A DNA stretch of 64,000 nt from contig NZ_ML769313.1 in NCBI RefSeq assembly GCF_009720365.1, positions 828,990-892,989 of the forward strand, given 5' to 3'. Below are positions 16,961 through 25,053 of this stretch, in pieces. A program made the position numbers and the translations under genes. This stretch comes from Catellatospora paridis (GTDB lineage: Bacteria; Actinomycetota; Actinomycetes; Mycobacteriales; Micromonosporaceae). Each line of letters opens with the position of its first letter. Position 1 is the stretch's first letter. Under the pieces are notes generated by a model that made no database searches, was not told where the DNA came from, and worked only from the letters and a program-made list of their open reading frames with translations.

Positions 16961-18901
16961 GTGCCGAAGGCCGCAGCCGCCCGCGGGCAACGCAGCCAGA
17001 CCGGCGGGATGGTTCCGGGTGGTGCGGCGGCGTTGCTGCTGGGGGCGCTGGGAGTCGTGTACGGCGACATCGGCACCAGCCCGCTGTACACGCTGCAGAC
17101 CGCGTTCACCGCTGACAACGGCGCGGTGGTGCCGACCCCGGTCAACGTGTACGGCGTCGTCTCGCTGATCTTCTGGGCGATCACGATCGTCGTGTCGGTC
17201 AAGTACGTCAGCCTGATCATGCGCGCTGACAACCGCGGCGAAGGCGGCATCCTGGCCCTGACCGCCCTGATCGAGGACACCGGCCCGCGCCGCGCCCGGG
17301 CGAAGGCCGTCCTGGTCAGCCTCGGCATCCTGGGCGCCGCACTGTTCTACGGCGACGGCACCATCACCCCCGCGATCTCGGTCCTGTCCGCCGTCGAAGG
17401 ACTGCAGATCGTCGAACCGTCCCTGAGCGCCTGGGTCGTGCCCGTCACGGTGGCCGTGCTCACCGCCCTGTTCGCCATCCAGCGCTACGGCACCGCCGTG
17501 GTCGGCCGGATGTTCGGAGCGGTGATGCTGGCCTGGTTCCTCACCCTCGCCGTCCTCGGCGCCGCCGAAGTCGCCCGCCACCCCGGCATACTGCGGGCGC
17601 TGTCGCCGTACTACGCCTGGCAGTTCTTCCGCACCGACGGCTGGACGGCGTTCCTGTCACTGTCATCGGTGGTGCTCGCCGTCACTGGCGCCGAGGCGCT
17701 GTACGCAGACATGGGCCAGTTCGGCCAGCCACCCATCCGGCGGGCCTGGTTCCTGCTGGTCTTCCCCGCGCTCATCCTCAACTACCTGGGACAGGGCTCG
17801 CTTGTGCTGCGCACGCCGTCAGCGGTGACCAACCCGTTCTACCTGCTGGTCCCCTCAACCCTGCAACTGCCGATGGTCTTCCTGGCGACCGCGGCGACCG
17901 TGATCGCCTCCCAGGCGGTGATCACCGGCGCGTTCAGCGTCACCTACCAGGCGATGCGCCTGGGCTACCTGCCCCGCCTGTCGATCCGGCACACCCCCGG
18001 CGGCCAGCAGGGCCGGGTCTACGTCCCCGTCGTCAACCACGTGCTGTTCGTGACCGTGACCGGGCTGGTGCTGGCCTTCGGATCGTCTGCGGCACTCGCC
18101 TCAGCCTACGGCGTCGCGGTCACCGCCACGTTCCTGCTGAACACCACGCTGTTCCTGGTCGTCGCCCGGACACGCTGGCACACGCGCAGAACCGTCATCG
18201 CCCTGATCGGGGTGATGCTGCTCAGCGTCGAGACCATGTTCTTCACCGCCAGCCTCACGAAGATCGCCCACGGCGGGTGGCTCCCACTGACCCTTGCCGC
18301 GTTCGTCTACACCGTCATGGCCACCTGGCGCCAGGGACGGCAGATCGTCGACCGCTACCGCGCCCAGCACGACCGGTCCGTCGAGCACCTGCTGCGCGAC
18401 TCTGCCGCATCGACGCCGCCACCGCAGCAGGTGCCCGGAACCGCGGTGTTCCTGGCCAGCGCGCCCGGGGCGGCCCCCGGCGCGCTGGCGGCCAACGTGC
18501 TCATCAACCACATCGTGCACCGTGACGTCATCGTCATGACCGTGCGCGACGACCGCCGGGCACACGTGCCCGACGCCGACCAGCTGACCGCCCGCGTCAC
18601 GCACGATGCCGCACCGCGGGTCACCCACCTCGACGTCCGCGTCGGTTACCGCGACCGCCTCGACATCCAGGCGATGCTGCGCAAGGCGACCTCCCGAAGG
18701 CTGCTCGCCCCCGACATCGACCTGAGCGAACCGGCGTACTTCCTGACCCGCGAAGTCGCCGTCAACTCGCCCGCGCCGACCATGCCCCGGTGGCGCAAAC
18801 AGGTCTACCTGTTCCTGTCACGCAACGCCGCCGACCAGGTCGAGCACTTCAAGCTGCCGCTGCACCGCACCGTGGTCATGAACGAGGAGACGCCGCTGTG
18901 A
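16961..18901 (+). CDS. kup: Kup family potassium transporter
   Basis: A 646-residue K+/H+ symporter of the KUP/HAK family. GVVYGDIGTSPLYTLQ near residue 30 is the family hallmark. About 12 hydrophobic helices follow to roughly residue 455, then a cytosolic C-terminal domain of about 190 residues. GGEGG-like RADNRGEGGILAL and FFYGDG-like ALFYGDGTITPAI are present. It has a GTG start, probably leaderless. It stands alone between crcB and marR. Confidence 0.93.
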   Translation: MPKAAAARGQRSQTGGMVPGGAAALLLGALGVVYGDIGTSPLYTLQTAFTADNGAVVPTPVNVYGVVSLIFWAITIVVSVKYVSLIMRADNRGEGGILALTALIEDTGPRRARAKAVLVSLGILGAALFYGDGTITPAISVLSAVEGLQIVEPSLSAWVVPVTVAVLTALFAIQRYGTAVVGRMFGAVMLAWFLTLAVLGAAEVARHPGILRALSPYYAWQFFRTDGWTAFLSLSSVVLAVTGAEALYADMGQFGQPPIRRAWFLLVFPALILNYLGQGSLVLRTPSAVTNPFYLLVPSTLQLPMVFLATAATVIASQAVITGAFSVTYQAMRLGYLPRLSIRHTPGGQQGRVYVPVVNHVLFVTVTGLVLAFGSSAALASAYGVAVTATFLLNTTLFLVVARTRWHTRRTVIALIGVMLLSVETMFFTASLTKIAHGGWLPLTLAAFVYTVMATWRQGRQIVDRYRAQHDRSVEHLLRDSAASTPPPQQVPGTAVFLASAPGAAPGALAANVLINHIVHRDVIVMTVRDDRRAHVPDADQLTARVTHDAAPRVTHLDVRVGYRDRLDIQAMLRKATSRRLLAPDIDLSEPAYFLTREVAVNSPAPTMPRWRKQVYLFLSRNAADQVEHFKLPLHRTVVMNEETPL

Positions 18902-19052
18902 CGCCGCGGATCGACCGACTTGCTGCCGGACATTTACCCGAGCCGGCTGCCTCCCACGTCTGCTCCTGGGCGTGTCCGCCGCCTTCGCCGCGTGCTCGTC
19001 GACAGTCAGGCCGTGGTCGGGCACGCATTTGGCCGTGGGGTGCGCCGCGGAG

Positions 19053-19556
19053 TCAGCGGGTGACCGTGGTGGCGAGTTCGCGCAGCAGGTCGGCCAGGCG
19101 TCGGGCGTCGGCCGGGGCCAGCCGGGCCAGCGCTTCGCGCTGCACCGCCAGCCCGGCCGTGACGGCCTCGTCGATCAGCTCCCGGCCCGCCGGGTTGAGC
19201 TGCGCGCGCAGTGAGCGGCGGTCGCCGGGATCGGGCGTACGCGTGATGAGTCCAGCTTTCTCCAGTTTGTCGAGTCGGCCGGTCATGCCGCCCGTGGTGA
19301 GCATCAGGGTGTCGGACAGCTGTTTGGGGGAGAGGTTGAACGGCTCGCCGCTGCGGCGCAGCGTGGCCAGTACGTCAAACTCGCCGCGTCCGATGCCGAG
19401 GCGCTGGTAGGCCTGCTCCATCCGGTCGCCGATGGCGGCGGCGACGCGGTAGACGCGGCCGAAGACCTCCATAGGCAGCAGGTCGTCCAGGTCAGGGCGC
19501 TCGTTGCGCCACTGGCCGATGATCGCGTCGACGGTGTCCGGGGTCATGACGCCCAT
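19053..19556 (-). CDS. MarR family regulator
   Basis: A 167-residue winged-helix regulator. RGEFDVLATLRRSG leads into SPKQLSDTLMLTTGGMTGRLDKLEKAGLI, the recognition helix, and the wing DPGDRRSLRAQL with the family DxRxxxxxLT-like motif. Met1 (19556) and Met4 (19547) are both possible starts. It is divergent from the cupin gene, with tandem dyads between them. Confidence 0.9.
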   Translation of the reverse strand: MGVMTPDTVDAIIGQWRNERPDLDDLLPMEVFGRVYRVAAAIGDRMEQAYQRLGIGRGEFDVLATLRRSGEPFNLSPKQLSDTLMLTTGGMTGRLDKLEKAGLITRTPDPGDRRSLRAQLNPAGRELIDEAVTAGLAVQREALARLAPADARRLADLLRELATTVTR

Positions 19557-19558
19557 GA

Positions 19559-19591
19559 TAGCTTGACGCCAAGTAGCTTAGTGGTAAGTTA
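19559..19591. promoter_or_regulatory. Tandem MarR operator dyads
   Basis: Two copies of TAGCTT-N6-AAGT lie head to tail (19559-19574 and 19574-19589), each an imperfect inverted repeat. They abut the marR start and sit 30 bp before the cupin start, so one protein could control both directions. Confidence 0.6.
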
Positions 19592-19620
19592 CATCAAAGC
19601 TAGTTCAGGGAGGAACGCGA

Positions 19621-20102
19621 TGACGTACACCGCCGACGTCGGCGCGGTGAGTGCCGCGCATCGCTTCGCCCCGCCGGCACCGTGGAGCAGACGGTCATGG
19701 GCTCGGGCTCCATCGCCCGGTTCGTGGCCCCGGGCAGCGTCACCCAGGGCCGGTTCGGCCTCTACGTACTGGCGCATGCCCGCCAGAGTGGGCCAGGCCG
19801 ACCCGCACTTCCACCGCACCTTCTCCGAGTCTTTCTACGTCGTCTCCGGCACGGTGCGGTTGTACAACGGGTCCAGCTGGATCGACGGGCAGCCCGGCGA
19901 CTTCCTGCACGTGCCCGAGGGCGGCGTGCACGGCTTCCGCAACGACAGCGACGCCGAGGCCTCGATGCTCATCCTGTTCGCACCTGGCATCGCGCGGGAG
20001 ACCTACTTCCGCGAACTCGCCGACATCTCCGCCACGGGGCGGCAGCTGTCCGAGGAGGAGTGGACCGACCTGCTCGCCCGCCATGACCAGTACCACGCCT
20101 GA
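19621..20102 (+). CDS. Cupin-domain protein with compensated frameshift
   Basis: A 160-residue small cupin. HFHRTFSESFYVVSG and GDFLHVPEGGVHGFRN are the two cupin motifs with metal-binding His and Glu. Residues about 18-50 (PPAPWSRRSWARAPSP) look foreign. The next register across 19673-19770 gives VEQTVMGSGSIARFVAPG and RFGLYV, as expected for such proteins. One lost base near 19672 and one gained near 19772 thus cancel, leaving the cupin fold readable but about 33 residues altered. It lies 9 bp before the DsbA-like gene. Divergent from MarR. Confidence 0.75.
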
Positions 20103-20111
20103 GGAGATCTG

Positions 20112-20729
20112 ATGACGATGTACACCGACATGTGGTTCGACCCGAAATGCCCATGGGCCTGGAACAACTCCCGATGGCTGCTGGAGGTCGAACGGGTCCG
20201 CGACGTGCGGGTGCGCTTCCACGTTATGAGCCTGTGGCTGCTCAACCGCGACCGCGAGGTCGACCCCTGGTACCGAGAATGGCTGGCCGACACCCTGGGC
20301 CCGGTCCGCGTAATCACCGCCGTGCAGCAGAAGTTCGGCGACGAAGTGGTGCGCGGCCTCTACACCGCCCTCGGCACCCGCATCCACCACGACAAGACCC
20401 CGATCGGCCCCGACCTCTACACCGCCGCACTGTCCGACCTCGGCCTGCCGGCCGACCTCGCCGCTGCGGCCGACGTGACCGACCACGACGAAGCCCTGCG
20501 TCAGAGCCACGAAGACGGCCTGCGCCCGGTCGGCGAAGACCTCGGCACCCCCACGATCCACATCCCCGCTCGCGACGGCAGCGTCAACGCCTTCTTCGGC
20601 CCCGTCGTCACCCCCGTCCCCCTCGGCGAGGCCGCCGGACTGCTCTGGGACGGCGTCCTACTCGTCTCCGCCACCCCCGGCTTCTACGAAATCAAACGCG
20701 GCAACCGCCCCCGCCCCCGCGTCTCTTGA
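20112..20729 (+). CDS. DsbA-family protein, mycothiol-dependent nitroreductase type
   Basis: 205 residues of thioredoxin-like fold with a DsbA helical insertion. The active-site region is FDPKCPWAW near residue 12, with a single Cys where CxxC proteins have two. This matches the actinobacterial group of which mycothiol-dependent enzymes such as Rv2466c (CPWC) are members. GTPTIHIP carries the cis-Pro. GAGGAG lies upstream. Together with the cupin and MarR genes it looks like a thiol or electrophile stress unit. Confidence 0.8.
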   Translation: MTMYTDMWFDPKCPWAWNNSRWLLEVERVRDVRVRFHVMSLWLLNRDREVDPWYREWLADTLGPVRVITAVQQKFGDEVVRGLYTALGTRIHHDKTPIGPDLYTAALSDLGLPADLAAAADVTDHDEALRQSHEDGLRPVGEDLGTPTIHIPARDGSVNAFFGPVVTPVPLGEAAGLLWDGVLLVSATPGFYEIKRGNRPRPRVS

Positions 20730-20810
20730 AAAGGGAGCCCACCAGCCTGACCGCCGCGGTAACGGTGCGGGAGACAGCGGTCGAAAGGTCCTCTGCCAGG
20801 GACGGTGCGA

Positions 20811-21089
20811 CTACGGGAAGGAGTCCGGGGCGGCTGGAGGTGGCGGAGCCATACGGCGAGTGTGGAGGCGGCGCAACGCTGCGACACCGATGACGAGCCA
20901 CACCACGTTCACCGCGGCCGAGGGCAGCGCACGGTGGAACACCGCGTTGACCGCCAGCAGGATCGCACCGGCGAGATTGAGCAGCTGATAGGTCAGCCCA
21001 GCGGCGATGCGCCCGGTGGACAGCAGCCCGTACGCCATCAGCAACACGACGGCGCCCGACCAGCCCACCACTTCGATCCACAGGTCCAC
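20811..21089 (-). CDS. Small membrane protein, CBU_0592 type
   Basis: A 92-residue protein with three hydrophobic segments (VVGWSGAVVLLMAYGLLS, LLNLAGAILLAVNAV and VVWLVIGVAAL) and a Pro-rich C-terminus. The pattern WIEVVGWSGAVVLLMAYGL with YQLLNLAGA fits the CBU_0592 membrane family of unknown role. The start is GTG. It lies 39 bp downstream of the cyclase gene on the same strand. Confidence 0.75.
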   Translation of the reverse strand: MDLWIEVVGWSGAVVLLMAYGLLSTGRIAAGLTYQLLNLAGAILLAVNAVFHRALPSAAVNVVWLVIGVAALRRLHTRRMAPPPPAAPDSFP

Positions 21090-21128
21090 GTTCCAGACCT
21101 CCAGCGGCTGGTCACCTGGCAGGTTTTG

Positions 21129-21833
21129 TCACGACGGCAGAACGGCATAGGCGCGCACGGGAAACGTCCCGAATCGGCGGACCGGAGCGGGTACGGCGTG
21201 CAGCCGGGCACCTTGGGCCGGTAGCGCATCGAGGTTGGTGAGGTGTTCCAGCACGGGGATGTCAGCTCCGAGCAGGATCGAGTGCGCAGGACGGGTGTCG
21301 CCGTCGATGCAGTCGATGTTGACGCTGTCGATGCCGACCAGCCGAGCCCAGGCATCGGCTAGCAGCTGCGCGCCGTCCTCGGCCAGGAACGGAGCATCCT
21401 TGCCGTACGCGTCGGTGCGCCAATGCCGGTCCCAGCCGGTGTGCAGCAGCACCGCCGTCCCAGCGAAATCGTGGCCGCTCAGCATCTGCGCAGTGACGGC
21501 ACGCCCGCTGCCGCGTTCGAGGCGGATCACGACGACAGGCAGGTCCGCGAGCGATTCCAGGGCCAGCCCAGCCAGGTCGGTGCCATGCTCGTACCGGTGA
21601 AACGGGCTGTCCACGTACGTTCCGGTGTTGCCCACGAAACTGATCCGGTCGATGGCGAACTCGGTGCCAGCGGCGTAGCTGGCCCGCGACGCCTTCCGGG
21701 TGAGGTGAGGCGTGATCTCGGGACCGGGCAGCCCGGGATAGGTGATCATCTCGGCCTCGACGACATGGCTCAGATCGACGAACCTGGTCCTCGGGCTGCT
21801 GGCGGACGGCGCCCCGCTCGATGGGACAGTCAT
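21129..21833 (-). CDS. Cyclase / kynurenine formamidase-like hydrolase
   Basis: A 234-residue protein of the putative cyclase family (metal-dependent amidohydrolases such as KynB). The metal motif, HxGTHxDxPxH in KynB, reads NTGTYVDSPFH. Two His are replaced, as in a known actinobacterial subgroup, so metal binding may differ. SLADLPVVVIRLE and LLHTGWDRHW are family core strands. It is probably cotranscribed with the small membrane protein. Substrate unknown. Confidence 0.82.
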   Translation of the reverse strand: MTVPSSGAPSASSPRTRFVDLSHVVEAEMITYPGLPGPEITPHLTRKASRASYAAGTEFAIDRISFVGNTGTYVDSPFHRYEHGTDLAGLALESLADLPVVVIRLERGSGRAVTAQMLSGHDFAGTAVLLHTGWDRHWRTDAYGKDAPFLAEDGAQLLADAWARLVGIDSVNIDCIDGDTRPAHSILLGADIPVLEHLTNLDALPAQGARLHAVPAPVRRFGTFPVRAYAVLPS

Positions 21834-22001
21834 GTGTCCATGATCGCGCGGCTTGGCCCGGAGCGTATCCGGATCTCGCGAGCTGCCGGACCCTCACTTT
21901 CTCCTTCGCCGACCGTGGTGTGGCGAGTATCCGGGTTCCGGGGGTGGGCGGTGAGCTGCGTTGTTAGGTTCGCAGGCGCTGCCTGAGGACGGAGATCTGC
22001 C

Positions 22002-23147
22002 ATGTCTCACCATCTCGACACGCCGCTGGCCCGCCAGAACGGCCGGCTCTATATAGACGATCTTTACGTGTTTCAGGGTGACGGGTCCACGGTCCTCATC
22101 ATGGACGTCAACTCGACGATCACCGGACCGGACGTGCAGGCGGGGCTGCACCCTGAGGCGCGCTACGAGTTCAAGGTCCATGTGGGTGGCGAGGCGTTCG
22201 AGTCGTTGACGTTGCGCATCGCCGCGCATGACGAACCCGACGCGAATGGACGCCAGTAGATCACCGTGCACAGCCTGACCGGGGACGAAGCCCGTGATGA
22301 CAGCGCGAGCGGCACGCTGCTCGCACGCGGCGGGACCGGTGAGCAGATCTCCGGCGGCGGTGTGCGGGTGTGGACCGATCGTGTCGCCGACCCGTTCTAC
22401 GTCGATCTCGACCAGCTGTTCACCATCAACGCGGCGGTCGCCAAGGGCACCGCGGTCGACAGCGCGAAGTGGGACCCGAAGCAGGCGAAGAACTCGTTCG
22501 CGAACACCACTGTGCAGGCGATCGTGGTGGAGGTCTCCCACGAGCATCCGATCCTGCGGCCGGGCGCGCAGGTCGGGGTGTGGTGCTCCACGAAGCTGGC
22601 CACTGACGCGGGCGGCTGGCGGCAGATCAACCGGGCCGGTCACCCGATGATGTGGCCGATCTTCTGGCCCACGGACACGGATTTCTCGAATCCGGCCAAC
22701 GACCGCCATCCTTCGGAGGACCTGGAGGGCGCGGGCAAGTACCTAGCCGACCAGGTCAGTGCCGTCGTCGCCGCGCAGGGCAACGTGGCCGATCCGCAGG
22801 GGTACGGCTGGACGGTCGCCCGGCGGCTGTTCCCGGACGTGCTGCACTACGAGGTCGGCACCCCGGCGACGTTCGGGTTCGCCGGCATCAACGGCCGCAC
22901 GCTGGCCGACTTCGTTCCCGAGGTGATGTTCTCCCTCGTGCTGGGCCGGGCCACGCCGGGCGCCCTCGGCCCGTCGACCAACGAACGACTCCGCACCTCC
23001 ACCTTCCCGCACGTCGTCAAGCCGAAGCCGACAGCCCGCCCCCACCGCTGCCCGGCAAGCGACACTGCGACCTGCTTGATGCCGGCCCGGTCATCCGTTG
23101 ACGTCGCGCGCCGGGGCGAACAACTGCTGGATCCAGTTCGGGTATGA
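22002..23147 (+). pseudogene. DUF4331 protein, split by amber codon
   Basis: The first 85 codons (SHHLDTPLARQNGRLYIDDLYVF) are the N-terminus of a DUF4331 protein. An in-frame TAG at 22257-22259 interrupts it and the same frame continues from ITVHSLTGD to FAGINGRTLADFVPEVMFSL and beyond. A GTG at 22266 could restart the second part. The family end is expected near FPHVVKP. The frame then runs about 35 codons into the opposing aldo/keto reductase remnant, so the native stop is also lost. DUF4331 function is unknown. Confidence 0.8.
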
Positions 23148-23630
23148 CGGCGCCAGCACGCTGACCTTGTCGAGTTCGCGCAGGTCCTGCTCGGTGAGGG
23201 CCAGGCCGCTGGCGTCGATGTTGTCGGTGAGCTGGTCCTCGCGGCGCGCTCCGACGATGACACTGGTCACCGCGGGCTGTGCCAGCAGCCAGGCCAGTGC
23301 CACGCGCGGCACGCTGCCTTCGTGCCGGGCGGCGACGGCGCGCAGCACATCGAGCACGTCGTGGCCGCGCTCGCGGTCCACCGGCGGAAAATCCGGGTAG
23401 TCGGCGGTGGTGCGCCGGCCGCTGCCGTTGGAAGTGCCGTCCCGGTTGGTCTTTCCGGCGAGGAAGCCGCTGGCCAGCGGGCTTCACACCGTCAGCGCCA
23501 GGCCCTCGGCCTGGACCATCGGCACCAGGTCGCGTTCGGCGTCGCGGCCCACCAGTTGATCACCACCGACCTGCCCGATGACCCTGTGTAACCGTGGTCG
23601 AAGCGAGTTGGTGACGGGCTCGCCCGTGCG
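23091..23630 (-). pseudogene. Aldo/keto reductase remnant
   Basis: The C-terminal half of an AKR: LVGRDAERDLVPMVQAEGLALTV, then a TGA at 23484-23486 where AKRs have Trp (VWSPLASGFLAGK), then PPVDRERGHDVLDVL, ALAWLLAQPAVTSVIVGAR and the C-terminus. The stop is a one-base TGG to TGA change in an otherwise open frame. The N-terminal half with the catalytic Tyr and Lys is missing. Confidence 0.75.
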
Positions 23631-23737
23631 GATCGCGGCATGAGCGATGCCAGGTGAGTCCGCCAACGCATCCTGCAGTCAGCCCACATCAGCCTGGTGC
23701 CGTCGATCTATGGCGGCAGGCCGGTAGCGTCCCCGCC

Positions 23738-24322
23738 ATGCCGTTAGCTCCTGGATTGACGGTCCTTGAAGGCCGCTATGTACGTCTCGAGCCCCTTGCC
23801 GAGTCCCATGTCCCTGCCCTGTTCGTAGCAGGCGGCCGAGACGGCGAAGTTTGGCGCTGGCTAAGCGCACCAACTCCGCGTACCGAAGCGGAACTACGGG
23901 AGATCGTGTCTAGACGCCTCAAGGACGTCGACGACGAGAAGCGAGTCGCGTTCGCCGTGCTTGGCCACGACGAGGGAACAGCGATCGGCACCACGAATCT
24001 GCACAGCTGGCATCGTGGCGACGGCTGCATCGAGATCGGCGGCACGTGGTTTGGCCGGAAATGGTGGCGTACCGCAGCGAACACCGAAACGAAACTCCTG
24101 ATGATGACCTATGCCTTCGAGGCGCTTGGATATGCAGCCATCGCCTGGCGCATCAGTCCGGGCAACATCCGCTCACGAGAGGCGATCACGCGCATCGGCG
24201 CCACCCTGATCGGCCACGAGCCGGAGGTCACCGCCGAGCCGACCCTCTTGGTTTATTCGATGCGCCAGGCCGAGTGGCCCGCAGCAAAGGCACGTCTGTC
24301 CGAACGCCTGGCGAGGATCTAG
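23738..24322 (+). CDS. GNAT family N-acetyltransferase
   Basis: A 194-residue GNAT of the RimJ/RimL type. LEGRYVRLEPLAESHVPAL is the N-terminal motif, EIGGTWFGRKWWRTAANTE the acetyl-CoA binding region, and SREAITRIGATLIG the C-terminal motif B. The start ATG follows a purine-poor leader and a longer frame opens at 23654. It stands between two remnants and looks intact. Acceptor unknown. Confidence 0.85.
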   Translation: MPLAPGLTVLEGRYVRLEPLAESHVPALFVAGGRDGEVWRWLSAPTPRTEAELREIVSRRLKDVDDEKRVAFAVLGHDEGTAIGTTNLHSWHRGDGCIEIGGTWFGRKWWRTAANTETKLLMMTYAFEALGYAAIAWRISPGNIRSREAITRIGATLIGHEPEVTAEPTLLVYSMRQAEWPAAKARLSERLARI

Positions 24323-24385
24323 GCAAGTTCCCGGCATTCGCACATCGGCTATTCCGTGCACCCGCCAGGCGCCGACCCTGCCGCC

Positions 24386-24820
24386 ATGACGCAACGCAAC
24401 CTGCTCGGACAGGTCGACGGCACCGTGCAACCACCCGAACAGGGGTAAGACCAGGCCGTCTGGATCGACAAGCAACCCAGCTGGCTGCGCGGCGGCACCA
24501 CTGTCGTCGTGCGCCGGATCCGGGCCGAACTGGAGACCTGGGACGCCGTCGACCGACAAGGCAAAGAACTCACCATCGGACGCCGTCTCAGCTCCGGCGC
24601 CCCTTTGACCGGCAAGGACGAACACGACACAGCCGACTACGCTGCCACCGACCGCCTCGGCTTGCCCGTCATCTCCCAGTTCGCGCACATCCGCCGGGCA
24701 CACGTGGCCGACCCCGCCCGCCGGATCCTTCGCCGGCCCTACAACTACGACGACGGGCTGTCGACCGACGGCACCAGCGACGCCGGACTCGTTATGCCGG
24801 CATCACCTGTGGCCGCAGCC
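24386..24820 (+). pseudogene. DyP-type peroxidase fragment
   Basis: QRNLLGQVDGT is the GxxDG region of dye-decolourising peroxidases. A TAA at 24447-24449 interrupts, then AVWIDKQPSWLRGGTTVVVRRIR, TIGRRLSSGAPLTG, EHDTADYAATD and RILRRPYNYDDGL follow in the same frame. The N-terminal half and the end with the C-terminal heme pocket are missing. The distal Arg lies in RIRAELETW or the later HIRRAH; it is not assignable. Confidence 0.75.
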
Positions 24821-24829
24821 GGTAGTACG

Positions 24830-24842
24830 CCGAAAGTTTCGG
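24830..24842. promoter_or_regulatory. CCGAAA/TTTCGG operator-like dyad
   Basis: A perfect 6-bp inverted repeat around one G, 211 bp before the GH8 start. CGAAA-type inverted repeats occur upstream of xylanase and cellulase genes in streptomycetes and bind LacI-type repressors. A second, imperfect copy lies at 24972-24986. Confidence 0.55.
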
Positions 24843-24971
24843 TGACGAGACGCTCTCACGGAACCGCATGCCAGGGACCGCGCGTCACCAGGGGTGGCGA
24901 ACGGCCCTCGGGGCGCACCGCTAGTCGGCTTCTAATGTCGGCAGTGACTTGGCAAACCGTCCAAATTGTTG

Positions 24972-24986
24972 CCGAAACATTTCCGG
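24972..24986. promoter_or_regulatory. Second CGAAA/TTTCC box
   Basis: CCGAAA-CA-TTTCCGG, an imperfect copy of the dyad at 24830, 67 bp before the GH8 start. Confidence 0.45.
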
Positions 24987-25053
24987 AAGATATTGACGGC
25001 ATGTCGCGACGCTTCACAGAATCGGAACCCCGATGCCAATGTGAGGTGCCCCG

